This document shows, one piece after another, positions 30,718-41,515 of a stretch of 64,000 bases of DNA. Made by a program: the position numbers and the translations under genes. The stretch spans positions 644,306,898-644,370,897 of the forward strand of contig CM048746.1 of NCBI GenBank assembly GCA_026315105.1. The letters run 5' to 3'. Every line of letters starts with the position of its first letter. Positions within the stretch are counted from its first letter, which is position 1. Under the pieces are notes generated by a model. It worked only from the letters and a program-made list of their open reading frames with translations. It was not told the origin of the DNA and ran no database searches. Source of the stretch: Locusta migratoria (taxonomy: Eukaryota > Arthropoda > Insecta > Orthoptera > Acrididae).

Positions 30718-31549
30718 TGGAGTAACAGTCAAATCAGTCACACTGTTTAGGAGTGATCTTCTCGGATATTTCACGTTGATTGAAAGCTCTACACCAGATA
30801 TAGTGGGCTGGTTGTTATATTTGCACATTTCCTCTCGATTGTAAATAGTAACGTAGACTTAGGGAGACATAGGGTAAATAAAACAAGTACAGACACTTAA
30901 TCTTTGAGGAGACACCTTTTGCTATTGGCCAACTCGCAGCTCGTGCTTTTCAGTGATATTAAACTCGCGGCGGTGGTTCGGTCGGAGGTCGTGTGTTCTG
31001 CCGGCGTGTTTACCGGGGTGCGTGTGGAGTGAGTGCTGTCAGACTGCCCGTAAGACACTGCCCGTCCCAAGCGCTGCCTGGCATCGAGCAAGCCCACTCT
31101 TCATTCCGCGATATTAGCCAATAAAATGCGAGTAAGGATTGCCACCAGATGGCGGCACCCGCCTTCCAACCCCAGTCATTCGTTTTCAAGATGATGCCAA
31201 CAACGCTCGTGACGAGCGATAAGAAGGAATAAAGGACGATTAACATTTCAAGTCCCGGCGACGAGGAGGTCTCTAAAGACGGAGGACGACTTGAAGAAGG
31301 TGCTGGGAATCGTCGGTGCCCTATTTAATGTGTCGACTGCAGCCTGTAGCTGACGGAAGTCATCCTCAGAAGCGCACTTGTTTGTGCGGATTCAGCTACT
31401 TACCGACGCAGTCATATTCTCAGATCTTTTTAATCAAAACTGACATCGGCCGCAGAAACTTTCGTTCTCGAGAACACGCACGATGTCAATATTGTTAACA
31501 TCTTCCGGGGCTATAATGCCGTGGTCTTGTGGATTTGTTAATAAAACTC
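30718..31549. other. No gene; CTCF-like motif
   Basis: No domain in any frame. CCACCAGATGGCGGC at 31142-31156 fits the CTCF core consensus. 31100-31135 has ATTAGCCAATAAAATG. Confidence 0.35.
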
Positions 31550-31662
31550 AACGTTTCGCCTACATCTGCGGACATTGTCAAGGGGGGTCGTGGCTCATTT
31601 TAACGTCCGATACACACCCTGGCTAGTTAGTGACTGCAGCCGAATGCCGTTTACGCGCTCGC
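31550..31662 (-). repeat. Retroelement tail, Penelope-like (weak)
   Basis: The minus strand has CAGATGTAGGCGAAACGTTG, a weak match to the hairpin motif. With the Penelope RT at 32135-32560 on the same strand this may be its 3' part. Confidence 0.35.
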
Positions 31663-31676
31663 GCGCAGAGGTGTGA

Positions 31677-31878
31677 AAGTCAAATGTTCAAATGTTTGTA
31701 GAGTTTAGGGGACTTAACTACGGGGTTATCAGTCCCTAAGCTTACAAACTACTTATGAACTACCTTATACTAAAGAGTGCACAAACATCCATGCTCGAGG
31801 AGGGATTCGAACCCCCGATGGGGAACTGCCGCGCGCACCGCAACACGGCGCTCCAGTACGCACGGCTAATCCGCCGCG
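31677..31878 (-). mobile_element. tRNA-derived SINE (family A)
   Basis: Minus-strand head GCCGCGGCGGATTAGCCGTG. Flanked by the 14-bp repeat GCGCAGAGGTGTGA / GCGCAGAGATGTGA (31663-31676, 31879-31892). Confidence 0.85.
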
Positions 31879-31947
31879 GCGCAGAGATGTGACGTGAGAT
31901 ACTTTGGATAGGCGTGCCAAGTTCACCGCTGCTGATTGCCAAAAATG

Positions 31948-32142
31948 TTTCAAATGTTTGTATAGCTTATGGGACTAAACTACGGGGTCAGCAGTCCCTA
32001 AACTTACAAACTACTTATGAACTACTTACGAACTAGGACGGCACAAATATCCATGCCCGAGGGGGGATTCGAACCCCCGACCATAGTGGCCGTGCAGACC
32101 GTGACTGAAGCGCCTCAGTCTCCTCGGCCACCGCGGCCGGCT
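31948..32142 (-). mobile_element. tRNA-derived SINE (family A)
   Basis: Minus-strand head GCCGGCCGCGGTGGCCGAGG and tail to ATACAAACATTTGAAA. It abuts the Penelope RT fragment. No convincing target duplication. Confidence 0.85.
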
Positions 32143-32560
32143 CGCACATGTTCCTTGCTGTATCCGCTAACGTCTTTATTATGCACCGCTTTTGTTGTGA
32201 GTGGTGGTTTGAATCCCGGTACATATAACAGTCTGTGTGTGTGGTCTTTCGATACACTGTATCGCCTTAGCTGCCATTACCCTTTTTGAGAACAGACACG
32301 TCAAGAAAATTCAGTTTTCCATCTGCCCCCTTCCGCATGGTTAACTGAATTCTAGAATTAATCCCGTTGAGGTGTTCGAGGAAACTATCTAGTTCCTCTC
32401 TGCCAAGCCTCCACACAACAAACGTATCGTCTACATAGCAGAACCAAATGACAGGTTTTTTTGTTTGGTGTTTTCAATGCTGGACGTTAAAAAGAGCCAC
32501 AATTCCCCTGAGAATGTCCTCCGCAGACGAGAACGAAGCGTTGGGTTTTAATAACAAATA
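32135..32560 (-). pseudogene. Penelope-like reverse transcriptase fragment
   Basis: The minus strand of about 32285-32452 is an open frame without ATG: VIWFCYVDDTFVVWRLG, LDSFLEHLNGINSRIQLTM, DGKLNFLDVSVLKKG. YVDD is the catalytic box. After a frameshift near 32270 it reads YRKTTHTDCYMYRDSNHH, the block that follows the palm in Penelope-like RTs. The SINE at 31948-32142 borders the downstream side. The GIY-YIG part is not found here. Confidence 0.85.
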
Positions 32561-33180
32561 CACAAGACCACGGCATAATAGTCCGGAAAATTTTAACAAT
32601 ATTGACATCTCCGACAGTGAAAGTTTACATTTTACACGTACGACGTCGCACCGCAACGGCAATGACGTTCCCTTCCGCTCGCTAATGACTCACGGATCAT
32701 GACACTGAACTTGTCCAACAAGTGGGAACTTCACACCACGAACACCCACTTGGAAGTTGCATGACGAGATTAAGACTTGGTGTAACGACAAACTGCAGCT
32801 ATTACTGATGTAAGAGACCGTTATACATTTATGTACTCCGCAAGCCACCGGACGGAGAGTACTGACGGGCTTGGGCGATTAAATTAGAGGAAAACACCGA
32901 ATACAGCGGGTTCGACATAAAAATAATAGTAAAAGGGCGAATAAAAAGTTTTTATTGTCAGCAGTATAGCACTGAAACAGGCTTGACACACTGTTCTGTG
33001 CTGCAGCAGTGTTATTTTCATTTCTTTATTGCGGAGAGTAAAAACGTTTTATTCCGGGTTGGCTGCCGTATCCCTTTAACGGCCACACGACGCCTCACGG
33101 CTGCATAATGGGTCCTATCGTACAGCCATTACCACACAACGCGTCTGAGGATGAAAGTCTTCACTCTGAAATCGACACGT
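32561..33180. other. No gene seen
   Basis: 32600-32960 shows no domain. 33060-33180 may be another retroelement tail (GAGGATGAAAGTC...GAAATCGACACG). Confidence 0.35.
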
Positions 33181-33560
33181 CTAATATATAAAAATTAATG
33201 TTAGTTTGTTTGTCTTTTTGTTCGTATTTTATGCACGGCCATACCGATGGACCGATGAACCTTTGTCAATATATTACTTGCACTTCCGTGAAGTTTATAG
33301 GCATAATTATCTCACTGTACGAGATATAGTTCAGGAGATATGGTGTCATGGACAGTAAGATGCGTGAAAAACTGCCACTTTATGAATGACGTTTAAATTT
33401 AATACTTCTTTGTTACTTAATTCATTGTAAATACATTTTGCCAATAGTATCCTTTTATGTCAATAAATGCGACAACAAAATTATTTCCTTGTACTGATTA
33501 TAGTTTATGAGATATGACGTCATAAACACTAGGCTGCGTGGGAAACTGCCGCATAATGTT
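33181..33560. repeat. Dispersed repeat with GAGATATGACGTCATAAAC
   Basis: Two related blocks (about 33310-33380 and 33500-33560) share ATAGTT...GAGATATG...GTCAT and CTGCGTG...AAACTGC. Relatives occur at 42080-42170 and 43090-43150. Confidence 0.6.
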
Positions 33561-33789
33561 TGTTCGTATTGTACGCTCTACCGTACCATTAATCTGATTG
33601 CGATTAAACTTTGCACACTTTATCTTCAAAACAAGAGGGAAAACGTTACCTTCGTAAAATTTGTTTGGTGCATAGCAGACAGTACTTTACCTATGAACTT
33701 CGACAATATCTACGGTTGTATTCAGATCTTGACCAAATTTTGTACACTTAACCCCTCAAAGACAGTCACCCGTCTTCGCCTTTTTGGTG

Positions 33790-34017
33790 CAGATTCTCCC
33801 TTGGTAACCCATGATTTCTGGAGTCGTAACCTCCACAGGGCGTCCATAACGTTCAGCGTCACTTTTGTCCATAGGGCCACTCCAAAACTTTTGAAACCAC
33901 TTACAAACTGTTCTAATCGTAGGTTCAGAGTCACCATAATGTTTATCATTATTTTTTGCCTTTCATGGAGTAATGTTTAATCACCACACGAAATTCTTTT
34001 TCGTCCATTCTTTGACA
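33790..34017 (-). pseudogene. mariner transposase N-terminal fragment
   Basis: From ATG at about 34015 on the minus strand the frame reads MDEKEFRVVIKHYSMKGKK then a stop. After a small shift it reads NDKHYGDSEPTIRTVCKWFQ and RYGRPVEVTTPE. These are the first helix-turn-helix, the second, and the linker of mariner transposases. The catalytic domain is absent. It is a different family from the copy at 23878. Confidence 0.7.
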
Positions 34018-34695
34018 ATCAATCGACTTCCTTGATTCACACGAATGCCAAACACAATGAAATAGACCAAGGTGGCTGAAACTTGGTGTGCGTCAGAACT
34101 TATGTTTAAGTCAGTGCAGGCCTGTTTGAGGGGTTGTAACTTTAAAGTAAAAACAACACTTCGGCAACCTATAATTTGTAGAGAAAGACGTTGCATGTGC
34201 AGCTGAGCTCTGCTTGAGAAGTATATTCATTTAATAGATTGTCTGTTAACAAACTGTAACATCTTTCTCTTGTCTTTTAAAGCTATGACTATACACATAA
34301 TCCGCGAAGTAGAGAAAGGTGCTCTGTAAATAGTAGTTGCTAAAACCGCAACTCATTCTCTTTCCTACCCCCACTTACAAATTAAGCGTGGAATAAACGA
34401 AGGTTTGCAAGACTTTGTACGGCCAGTACATTCTGTTATATCGTTATACAATCACAGAAGATAGGCCTACAAAATTAATTACAGCGTGTCTCGAAATTTT
34501 CACGCCATAAGACGCCTAAAATAACATGTTACGTTTCATTATAGCTTTGTGGTACATGCCAGTGTAAAGTGACCTCCTCCTTTCACGTATTTTTCTTTAC
34601 AACCGTAGCAACAACAGTGACTCAGCATTGCTATTAATAACATAAATCATTAAAATACAATCCTTTGTGACAATCAAATTTTGCCACAACAACTA
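34018..34695. other. No gene seen
   Basis: AT-rich; no domain or repeat recognised. Confidence 0.4.
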
Positions 34696-34699
34696 CTGT

Positions 34700-35165
34700 T
34701 CAGAAGATACCACTTTAACAATTCCTGCGTTCATCCACAATATCACGGACCGTATCGGGAAAGTACTGTCCAAGTTTAGAGTTGAAACAATATTCAAACC
34801 CATCAAAAAGATCATCAAATGCTTACGATCAGTAAAAGATGCGTGACACCCTTTAGCTACTCGTGAAATGTATAAAATTCCATGTGGTTGTGATAAGGTT
34901 TATATTGGAACAACGAAAAGAAGTATCAATACTCGCCTAACTGAACACAAAAGGAACTGTTGACTGGGACACACGGGCAAATCGGCCATAGCGGAAGATG
35001 TTTTTGAAAACGGTGACCACGAAATAAAGTTTAGTGAGATGAGCGTGCTAGCTGACACATCGCATTATTATGCACGTATGTATAGAGAGGCTATAGAGAT
35101 CTTTTACCACCATAATAATTTTAACAGGAAGAAAGAAGGCTGGAAGTTAGATAAGAGATGGCGGT
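34700..35165 (+). pseudogene. Penelope-like element C-terminus with GIY-YIG
   Basis: The plus strand reads TIPAFIHNITDRIGKVLSKF, IFKPIKKIIKCLRSVKD, stop, EMYKIPCGCDKVYIGTTKRS, TRLTEHKRN, stop, GKSAIAEDVFENGDHEIKF and YREAIEIFYHHNNFNRKKEG. This is the end of the RT/linker and the complete GIY-YIG domain (YKIPC...VYIG). Two in-frame stops make it a pseudogene. The end TTAGTAC (about 35165) is followed by its untranslated region. Confidence 0.85.
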
Positions 35166-35483
35166 CGACTTAGTACAAAATATGTGACAATCGATTACCT
35201 TTGATCGAGAGTAATGTAGCCAGCCAGAGATAGTTTTACTGTTGACATCACGTGATGAGTGGTGGCGCCCTCTATATAAGCAGGACCTCCACGACCCAGC
35301 AGCCAGTGGTCGACTCACCTCGGAAGATGTTGCCCGCAGCCGGCAACGAAACGTCAGGGGAAAGAATTTCTAGTGTTCGACCACGACCTCTCAGCCCGGA
35401 AGTTTCAGTTACTAATAACAAGCAATAGTTGACAACGCAAGAAATAAATGTAATACGATAAATTTCGGGATCATTCACCATCA
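35166..35483 (+). repeat. Penelope-like 3' region with hairpin motif
   Basis: 35320-35357 reads GAAGATGTTGCCCGCAGCC, GGCAACGAAACGTC: a perfect 6-bp stem between GAT and GAAAC, directly downstream of the GIY-YIG pseudogene in the same orientation. This is the best link between the hairpin and Penelope-like elements in the window. Confidence 0.6.
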
Positions 35484-35493
35484 CTAGCAGAAA

Positions 35494-35695
35494 AAAAAAT
35501 GTTCAAATGTTTGTTAAGCCTAAGGGACTTAACTACGGGGTCATCAGTCCCTAAACTTACAAACTACTTATGAACTACCTACAACTAAGGACGGCACAAA
35601 TATCCATGCCCGAGGGGGGATTCGAACCCCCGACCGTAGTGGCCGTGCAGACCGTGACTGAAGCGCCTCAGTCCCCTCGCCCACCGCGGCCGGCG
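35494..35695 (-). mobile_element. tRNA-derived SINE (family A)
   Basis: Minus-strand head CGCCGGCCGCGGTGGGCGAG. Target duplication CTAGCAGAAA (35484-35493 and 35696-35705). Confidence 0.9.
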
Positions 35696-35696
35696 C

Positions 35697-37470
35697 TAGC
35701 AGAAAGATGCGCACCGAAAACACTTGACTCTCCTACACTGATGTTGAGAACATGCACAGAACGCATAGCTCACTCCAGAGATATCTACTCTATGGTTCTT
35801 TCCAAAGATGCTACTAACTAAAGATGACATTAATTCGCGCCAGTGGTGCCACCTCTCTGACTTTTCGAACGCCCCTCGAAGATGTAGAAAAATATAGAAG
35901 TTGGCCATCCTTATGAAACTCAGCGACAAGGCGAGGAAAAAGAAGAAGAGCAGATGGCTGTGGAGTGAGTGTGTTGACTAGGTGTACAGCCATGTTGCGG
36001 TGAGGTGTGGATGGCCGTGCAAACTGCGAGCCACCTGTGCGCGGGCAGATGTTGAGAACATGCGCAGAACGCATTGCTCACTCCAGAGATATCTACTCTG
36101 TGGCACTTTCCAAAGATGCTACTAACTAAAGATGACATACATTCGCCCCGGTGGTGCCACCTCTCTGACTTTCCAAACGTCCCTCGTAGATGTAGATGTA
36201 GAAATATATAGAAGTTGGCCATCCCTATGAAGCTCAGCAACAAATCGAGGAAAAAGGAAAAGAGCAGATGGTTGCAGCATGAGTGTGTTGCCTCGGTGTA
36301 CGGCCACGTCGCGGGGAGCTGCAGACAGCCGTGCAAAGTGCGGGCCACCTGTGAGCGGACAGAGATACTGGGAGGTGCGCACCGAAAACACGTGACTCTC
36401 CCATACAGATGTTGAGAACATGCGCAAAACACATTGCTCACTCCAGAGATATCTACTCTGTGGCACTTTCCAAAGATGCTACTAACTAAAGATGACATCA
36501 ATTCACCCCGGCGGTGCCACCTCTCTGACTTTTCGAATGCCCCTCGAGGATGTAGCTGTAGAAATATATAGAAGTTGGCCATCCCCATGAAGTTCAGCGA
36601 CAAGGCGAGGAGAAAAGAGAAGAGCAGGGTGTACTGCCTCAGTGTCGGCCATGTCGCGGGGAGCTGCGGACGGCCGTGCAAAGTGCGAGCCACCTGTGAG
36701 CGGGTAGAGGCACTGTGAGGCACGCACCGAAAACTCGTGACTCTCCTATACAGATGTTGAGAACATGCACAGAACACACTGCTCACTCCAGAGATATCTA
36801 CTCTATGGTTGTTTCCAAAGTTGCTACTAACTAAAGACGACATCGATTCGCGCCGGTGGTGCCACTTCTCTGACTTTTCGAACGCCCCTCGAAGATGTAG
36901 ACGTAGAAATATATAGAAGTTGGCAATCCCTATGAAGCTCAGCGACAAAGAAAGGAAAAATGAGAAGAGCAAATGGTGCAAAGTGCGAGCCACCTGTGAG
37001 CGGGCAGAACTAGGCAGGCATGCATCGAAAACATGTGACTCTCCCACACAGATGTTGAGAATATGCGCAGAACGCATTGTTCACTCCAGAGATATCTGCT
37101 CTATGGTTGTTTCCAAAGTTTCTACTAACTAAAGATGACATCAATTCCACCCGCTGGTGCCACCTCTCTGACTTTTCAAGCGCCCCTCGTAGATGTAGAA
37201 ATATATAGAAGTTGGCCATCCATATGAAGCTCAGCCACAAAGCGAGGACTCGCCCATACAGATGTTGAGAACATGCGCAGAACACATTGCTCACTCCAGA
37301 GATATCTACTCTATGGTTCTTTCCAAAGATGCTACTAACTAAAGATGACATCGATTCGGCCCGCTGGTGCCACCTCTGTGACTTTTCAAACGCCCCTTGT
37401 AGATGTAGATGTATATAGAAGTTGGCCATCCCTATGAAGCTCAGCGACAAGGCGAGGAGAAAGAAGCGGA
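35697..37470. repeat. Long-period tandem array, six to seven units
   Basis: GATGTTGAGAACATGC-type starts occur near 35743, 36051, 36411, 36756, 37054 and 37264, spaced 308, 360, 345, 298 and 210 bp; a partial unit follows at 37384. Each unit has CTCACTCCAGAGATATCTACT, a GTGGTGCCACCTCTCTGAC block and GAAGTTGGCCATCC. Length differences lie in the GC-rich linker. A minus-strand frame of 385 codons (35920-37077) crosses four units but is made of repeats only. Confidence 0.9.
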
Positions 37471-38192
37471 TGGGTACAGGGTGTGTCGCCTGGGTGTACG
37501 GCCACGTCGCGGGGAACTGCGGCCGGCCGTGCAAAGTGCGAGCCACCTGTGAGCGGGGAGGCAGAGACACTGGGAGACCCCCGCTGCGGCCGCCTGGCCC
37601 GGAATCGAATCTCTGGCCGGGCGGCGGCGCAGGACGTACATTGCATTAGCCGCGCAATCCAATATCGGCCCGCCGCCCCCTCCACCCCCCCCCCCCAACC
37701 CCCTGCCACGGCGCGGCGTCCCTCTTGCTTATAGGTCTGCCGGCCTCTCCTCCCCTTTTCCTCTCTTTCTCGCCCTATTTTTCCCGCGCTCCCTGTCGTC
37801 CCCGTGTCGTGTGCGGCCCGGGCCTCTGCGCTGCCCTGTTTGCAGTCACAGCAGGCGAAACACCAGCCGGTAATCTTCGACTCCTAGGCAGGCGGCAGGC
37901 GGCAGCCGGCGTCTAAGACTCGTGACTGGCATACTGTAGTGTAGTGTGTGCCGGGGCCGGCGATGGGCGACACCTCTCTGGCGGACTGTCGTACCCTCTA
38001 CTCCTACACTGCCGGGGAAGGAGTTCGACGCCCTGAAGGACAAGGTCATTGCACTCTGATGTGGCAAAATCCTGAACGAAGAAGGCAGGAAGATTACAGT
38101 TTAAGGAGACGTGGATGTGAATGGGCTGCGTTTTCATACCGTGCATAATTTACTTGCCTTAGGGAGCGATCTTTGTATAAATGCATAGGTAG
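37471..38192. other. GC-rich unique-looking segment, no gene
   Basis: 37560-37960 is CpG-rich with a C run (37686-37695). No domain on either strand. Confidence 0.4.
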
Positions 38193-39716
38193 ATGCCAAG
38201 ATAGCATTTTTTTTTAAATCATTATTTATTCAAGACGACCGGTTTCCACACACTACAGTGTCATCATCTGGAATAGGTTCACAGATTTTTGACTGGCTGG
38301 AAGACTTCCTAAGTAATAGAACGCAGTACGTTGTTCTCGACGCCGACTGTCCATCAGAGACGAGTGTATCGTCAGGCGTGCCCCAGGGAAGTGTGATAGG
38401 ACCGTTATTATTTTCTATCTATATAAATGATCTGAGGGACAGAGTAAGTTGTAATTTGTGGCTGTTTGCTGATGATGCTGTAGTGTATGGGAGGGTGTCG
38501 TCTTTAACTGACTGTAATAACATACAGGATGACTTAGACAAAATTTCTAGTTGGTGCGAAGAATGGCAGCTAGCTATCAATGTAGAAAAATGTAAGGTGA
38601 CGCGTATGAGTAGGAGAAACAATCCCATAATGCTCGAATACAGCATTAATAGTGAGCTTCTTGATGCTGTCTTGATGCTGGGATAATTTTGGGAAGATGT
38701 ACTTCATCTGTAAAGGAGACCGCGTATAAAACGCTTGTACGCCCACGTCTTGAGTATTGCTCAAGTGTTTGAGACCTGCAGCAAGGAAGACATAGAAGCA
38801 GTTCAGAGGCGAGCAGCTAGGTTTGTTACTGGTAGGTTCGACCAAAGCGCGAATGTCACGGACATGCTTCGGCAACTCAATTGGGGATCGCTGGAGAAAA
38901 GTCGCCTTTTTTTTTTCGTGAAATTCTGTTGAGGAAATTTAGAGGGCCGGAATTTGAAGTAGAATGTAGTACGATCTTGCTGCCGCCTACTTACATTTTG
39001 CGTAGTGATCACAAAGACAAGATAATAGAAAGTAGGACTCGTACGGAGGCATATAGGCATTCCTTTTTTCCTCGTTCTATTTGGGAGTGGAATAGGAAAG
39101 GAAATGCCTAGTAGTGGTACAGTGTACCCTCCGCCACGCACCTTACGGTGGATTGCGGAGTATGTATGCAGATGTAGATGTAGATGTAGGTCTCATTGAC
39201 ATTAAACTGCTTATAATAGTGCTCCACATAAAATCTGGTAGGTATGTGCTAGTTGATAATGAGAAATAAAATGGATGGCTGGTCAAAATTAAAACATCAA
39301 AATATACATGAAATAATAACCACCGTAGTGCACATGTCTGGTTGATCAACTCTATGATACTGATAGCTGTGACTTAAATACTTACAAATGTTTCTATGAA
39401 TGCCTCAAATTTTTAGTATTTACAAGGTAGCTTTCAGTACCATTGAGGTGCTCAACCAGACATATCCTCTATGGTGGTTATTATTTTATGTATTTTTTAC
39501 TGTTTTAATTTTTCAAGCCATCCACTTTGTTTCTGACTATCCACCAGCACATGATTTTATATATAACTATCAGCCAGTGCACCTACCAGATTTTATGTGG
39601 AACACTATTATAAGCTGTTTTATCTCACTCCGACCAGATGATGACACCACAAAGTGTCGAAACCGGTCGTCTTGAATAAACAAAATTAAAAAAAAAATTT
39701 CGATCTTGGCATCCAT
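38193..39716. mobile_element. Foldback element split by a CR1 LINE
   Basis: The left arm consists of 38193-38273 plus 39190-39365; the right arm is 39430-39716. The arms match as inverted repeats (TTATTCAAGACGACCGG, CACATAAAATCTGGTAGGT, AATAATAACCACC). The CR1 copy 38274-39188 separates the two parts of the left arm. Each arm carries the hairpin motif (minus 38236-38271, plus 39634-39671). Confidence 0.8.
38274..39188 (+). pseudogene. CR1-like LINE, RT and C-terminus
   Basis: A frame at 38258-38686 reads SQIFDWLEDFLSNRTQYVVL, GVPQGSVIGPLLFSIYINDL and LWLFADDAVVYGRV (catalytic Asp pair present), then WCEEWQLAINVEKCKV. It stops early. Later fragments read TLVRPRLEYC, RRAARFVTGRF and DMLRQLNWGSLEKSRL. 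The end is GCAGATGTAGATGTAGATG, the hexamer tail of this family. 5' truncated. Confidence 0.85.
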
Positions 39717-40690
39717 CCTTCCATTCATACCTTGCTTTCTGCGCACAGTACCCTCGCTCAACAATGCGGAAGAAGTTGCGATTTTGTATCAACAATAAAT
39801 GACATTAACTCAAGCTGTAATAGGAAATTTATTTAAATATCTCTTATAATATATGAATTACAACATCTTGCCTAATAGATGATATTATAATACACGTTCG
39901 CATTCCGGAACCATTTTCTGGTGCATCGTCAGTCGAACAGCTTTTACATTGTGGCAGGCTTCTGTCAACATAAATTCAAAGTCGATTTTCTCCAGCATTT
40001 TTGAGAGTTGCATCAAATTGCTTTAGTTTAGTTATTTTAAATACTGAACTTCATGTAAATAAATATAAAAAAAATATTAATTCCGATACCTATGTGGTCT
40101 CTCTGTGAGATCACTTTAACGTATGAAGACCTCTTCGTTCACGAAGACATGTTGCTTTCTGTTAGCTAGGTACGTGACAGTACAGTGGGAGCTTCGATCA
40201 GTTCCCGAATTCCTATACCGGTAAGTCAGTTCTGCCGCCACACTGTTTATCCCACCAGGATCGTTCTAGAGGCAGGGGAACCACAAACAGAGTTCGCGAG
40301 TTACGGACCCAGCGAGTTTCAAATCTCCGACAAGCAGAGCAAAACCCCCGGAAAACGGCAGGTTAGGAACCATATACCTTCAGCGTCACAATTCAACGCG
40401 TTGCCCACTAAGCTACGGCTAACAGTTAAGAGTTGCGTTCTTTAATCTCATACTATTGATGGCCGTTGTAAACTGTTGGTAATATGGCATTTTTAGACAC
40501 TAGATTATCATTTATCGCACGAAGAAGGACGTGTTTTGGTCAATTATTGAGTGCGCCATTGCTTTCAAATGACAACGTCTAAGTTACAATAAGAAAATCA
40601 TCAAATACGTAACGCAAGATGGCGTATGCCAGAGAGAGTTCTGGGCGTGGAATGTCACGTGACATCTGCGAACGGCTGGTGTTCGTGAAA
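39717..40690. other. No gene; repeats of unclear type
   Basis: 39896-39945 (minus) is a weak hairpin-motif tail. 39968-40105 is a third copy of the repeat found inverted at 47540-47670 and 49335-49475. 40365-40425 (minus) resembles a decayed tRNA-like head. Confidence 0.45.
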
Positions 40691-40699
40691 TCAATGGAC

Positions 40700-41515
40700 G
40701 GTGTCAAATCGCCGTTATTTTTGCAAATATCTCTCAAACGATACGACATATGAAAAAAACATAAGAGAGCGAAGTTGAGAGAATTTTCTCCTCTACGAAT
40801 TCGCTTATTCAATTTTCGGTCAGATGAACGGTTCGTTAGCAATTACAATTACATTAAAAACACCTTTTTTTAGTGTTACTGACGTATTTTTGTCCGAAAA
40901 ATGTGAAAAAGGGAGGTTCTGGTCTCTGACGGCCTACAAGTATGTCTGTAAAATTTGGTGCCGATCGGTTGAACGGTTCGACCTAAAAGATGGGAACACG
41001 TTACAGCCAGACAGACATCGTCAAATCGCCGTTATTTTTGCAAATATCTCTGCAACGATGCAAGATTCGAAAAAAACACAATAGAGCGAAGTTGTAGAGA
41101 ATTTTCCCCTCTACCAATTAGGTTATTCAATTTTCGTGTCAGATGAACGGTTCGTTTGCAATTACAATTATATTACAAACGGCTTTTTTTGATATCACTA
41201 ACGTATTTTTTGCCCGAAAAATTTGAAAAATGGAGGTTTGGTCTCTGGCGTCCTACAATTATGTCTGTCAAATTTGGTGCTGATTGGTTGAACGGTTCGT
41301 GTTAAAAACAGGGGACGCGTCACGGACAGACAGACAGACATCCCAAAATCGCCGTTATTTTTGCAAAACTCTCTGAAACGATACATGAAAAGAAACTTAA
41401 GAGAGCAAAGTTGTAGAGAATTTTCTCCTCTACAAATTCGTTTATTCAATTTTTGTGTCAAATGCATGGTTAAGCCGTTATTAATTTTCTAGCTGTCAAA
41501 AGACGATCGCAAGGC
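40700..41515. repeat. ~315-bp tandem repeat, about 2.5 units
   Basis: CAAATCGCCGTTATTTTTGC recurs near 40707, 41028 and 41345, each followed by AGTTG.AGAGAATTTTCTCCT and GGTCTCTG.CG.CCTACAA. Units differ by substitutions and small indels. Confidence 0.85.

Noticed and set aside
32017..32289. Proteins containing MPEGGFEPPT, also at 8810 and 35570
   Set aside because: These are translations of the tRNA-like SINE head on the wrong strand.
35920..37077. 385-codon minus-strand frame as a gene
   Set aside because: It consists of translated tandem units, the unit spacing changes frame at one junction (298 bp), and no domain is present.
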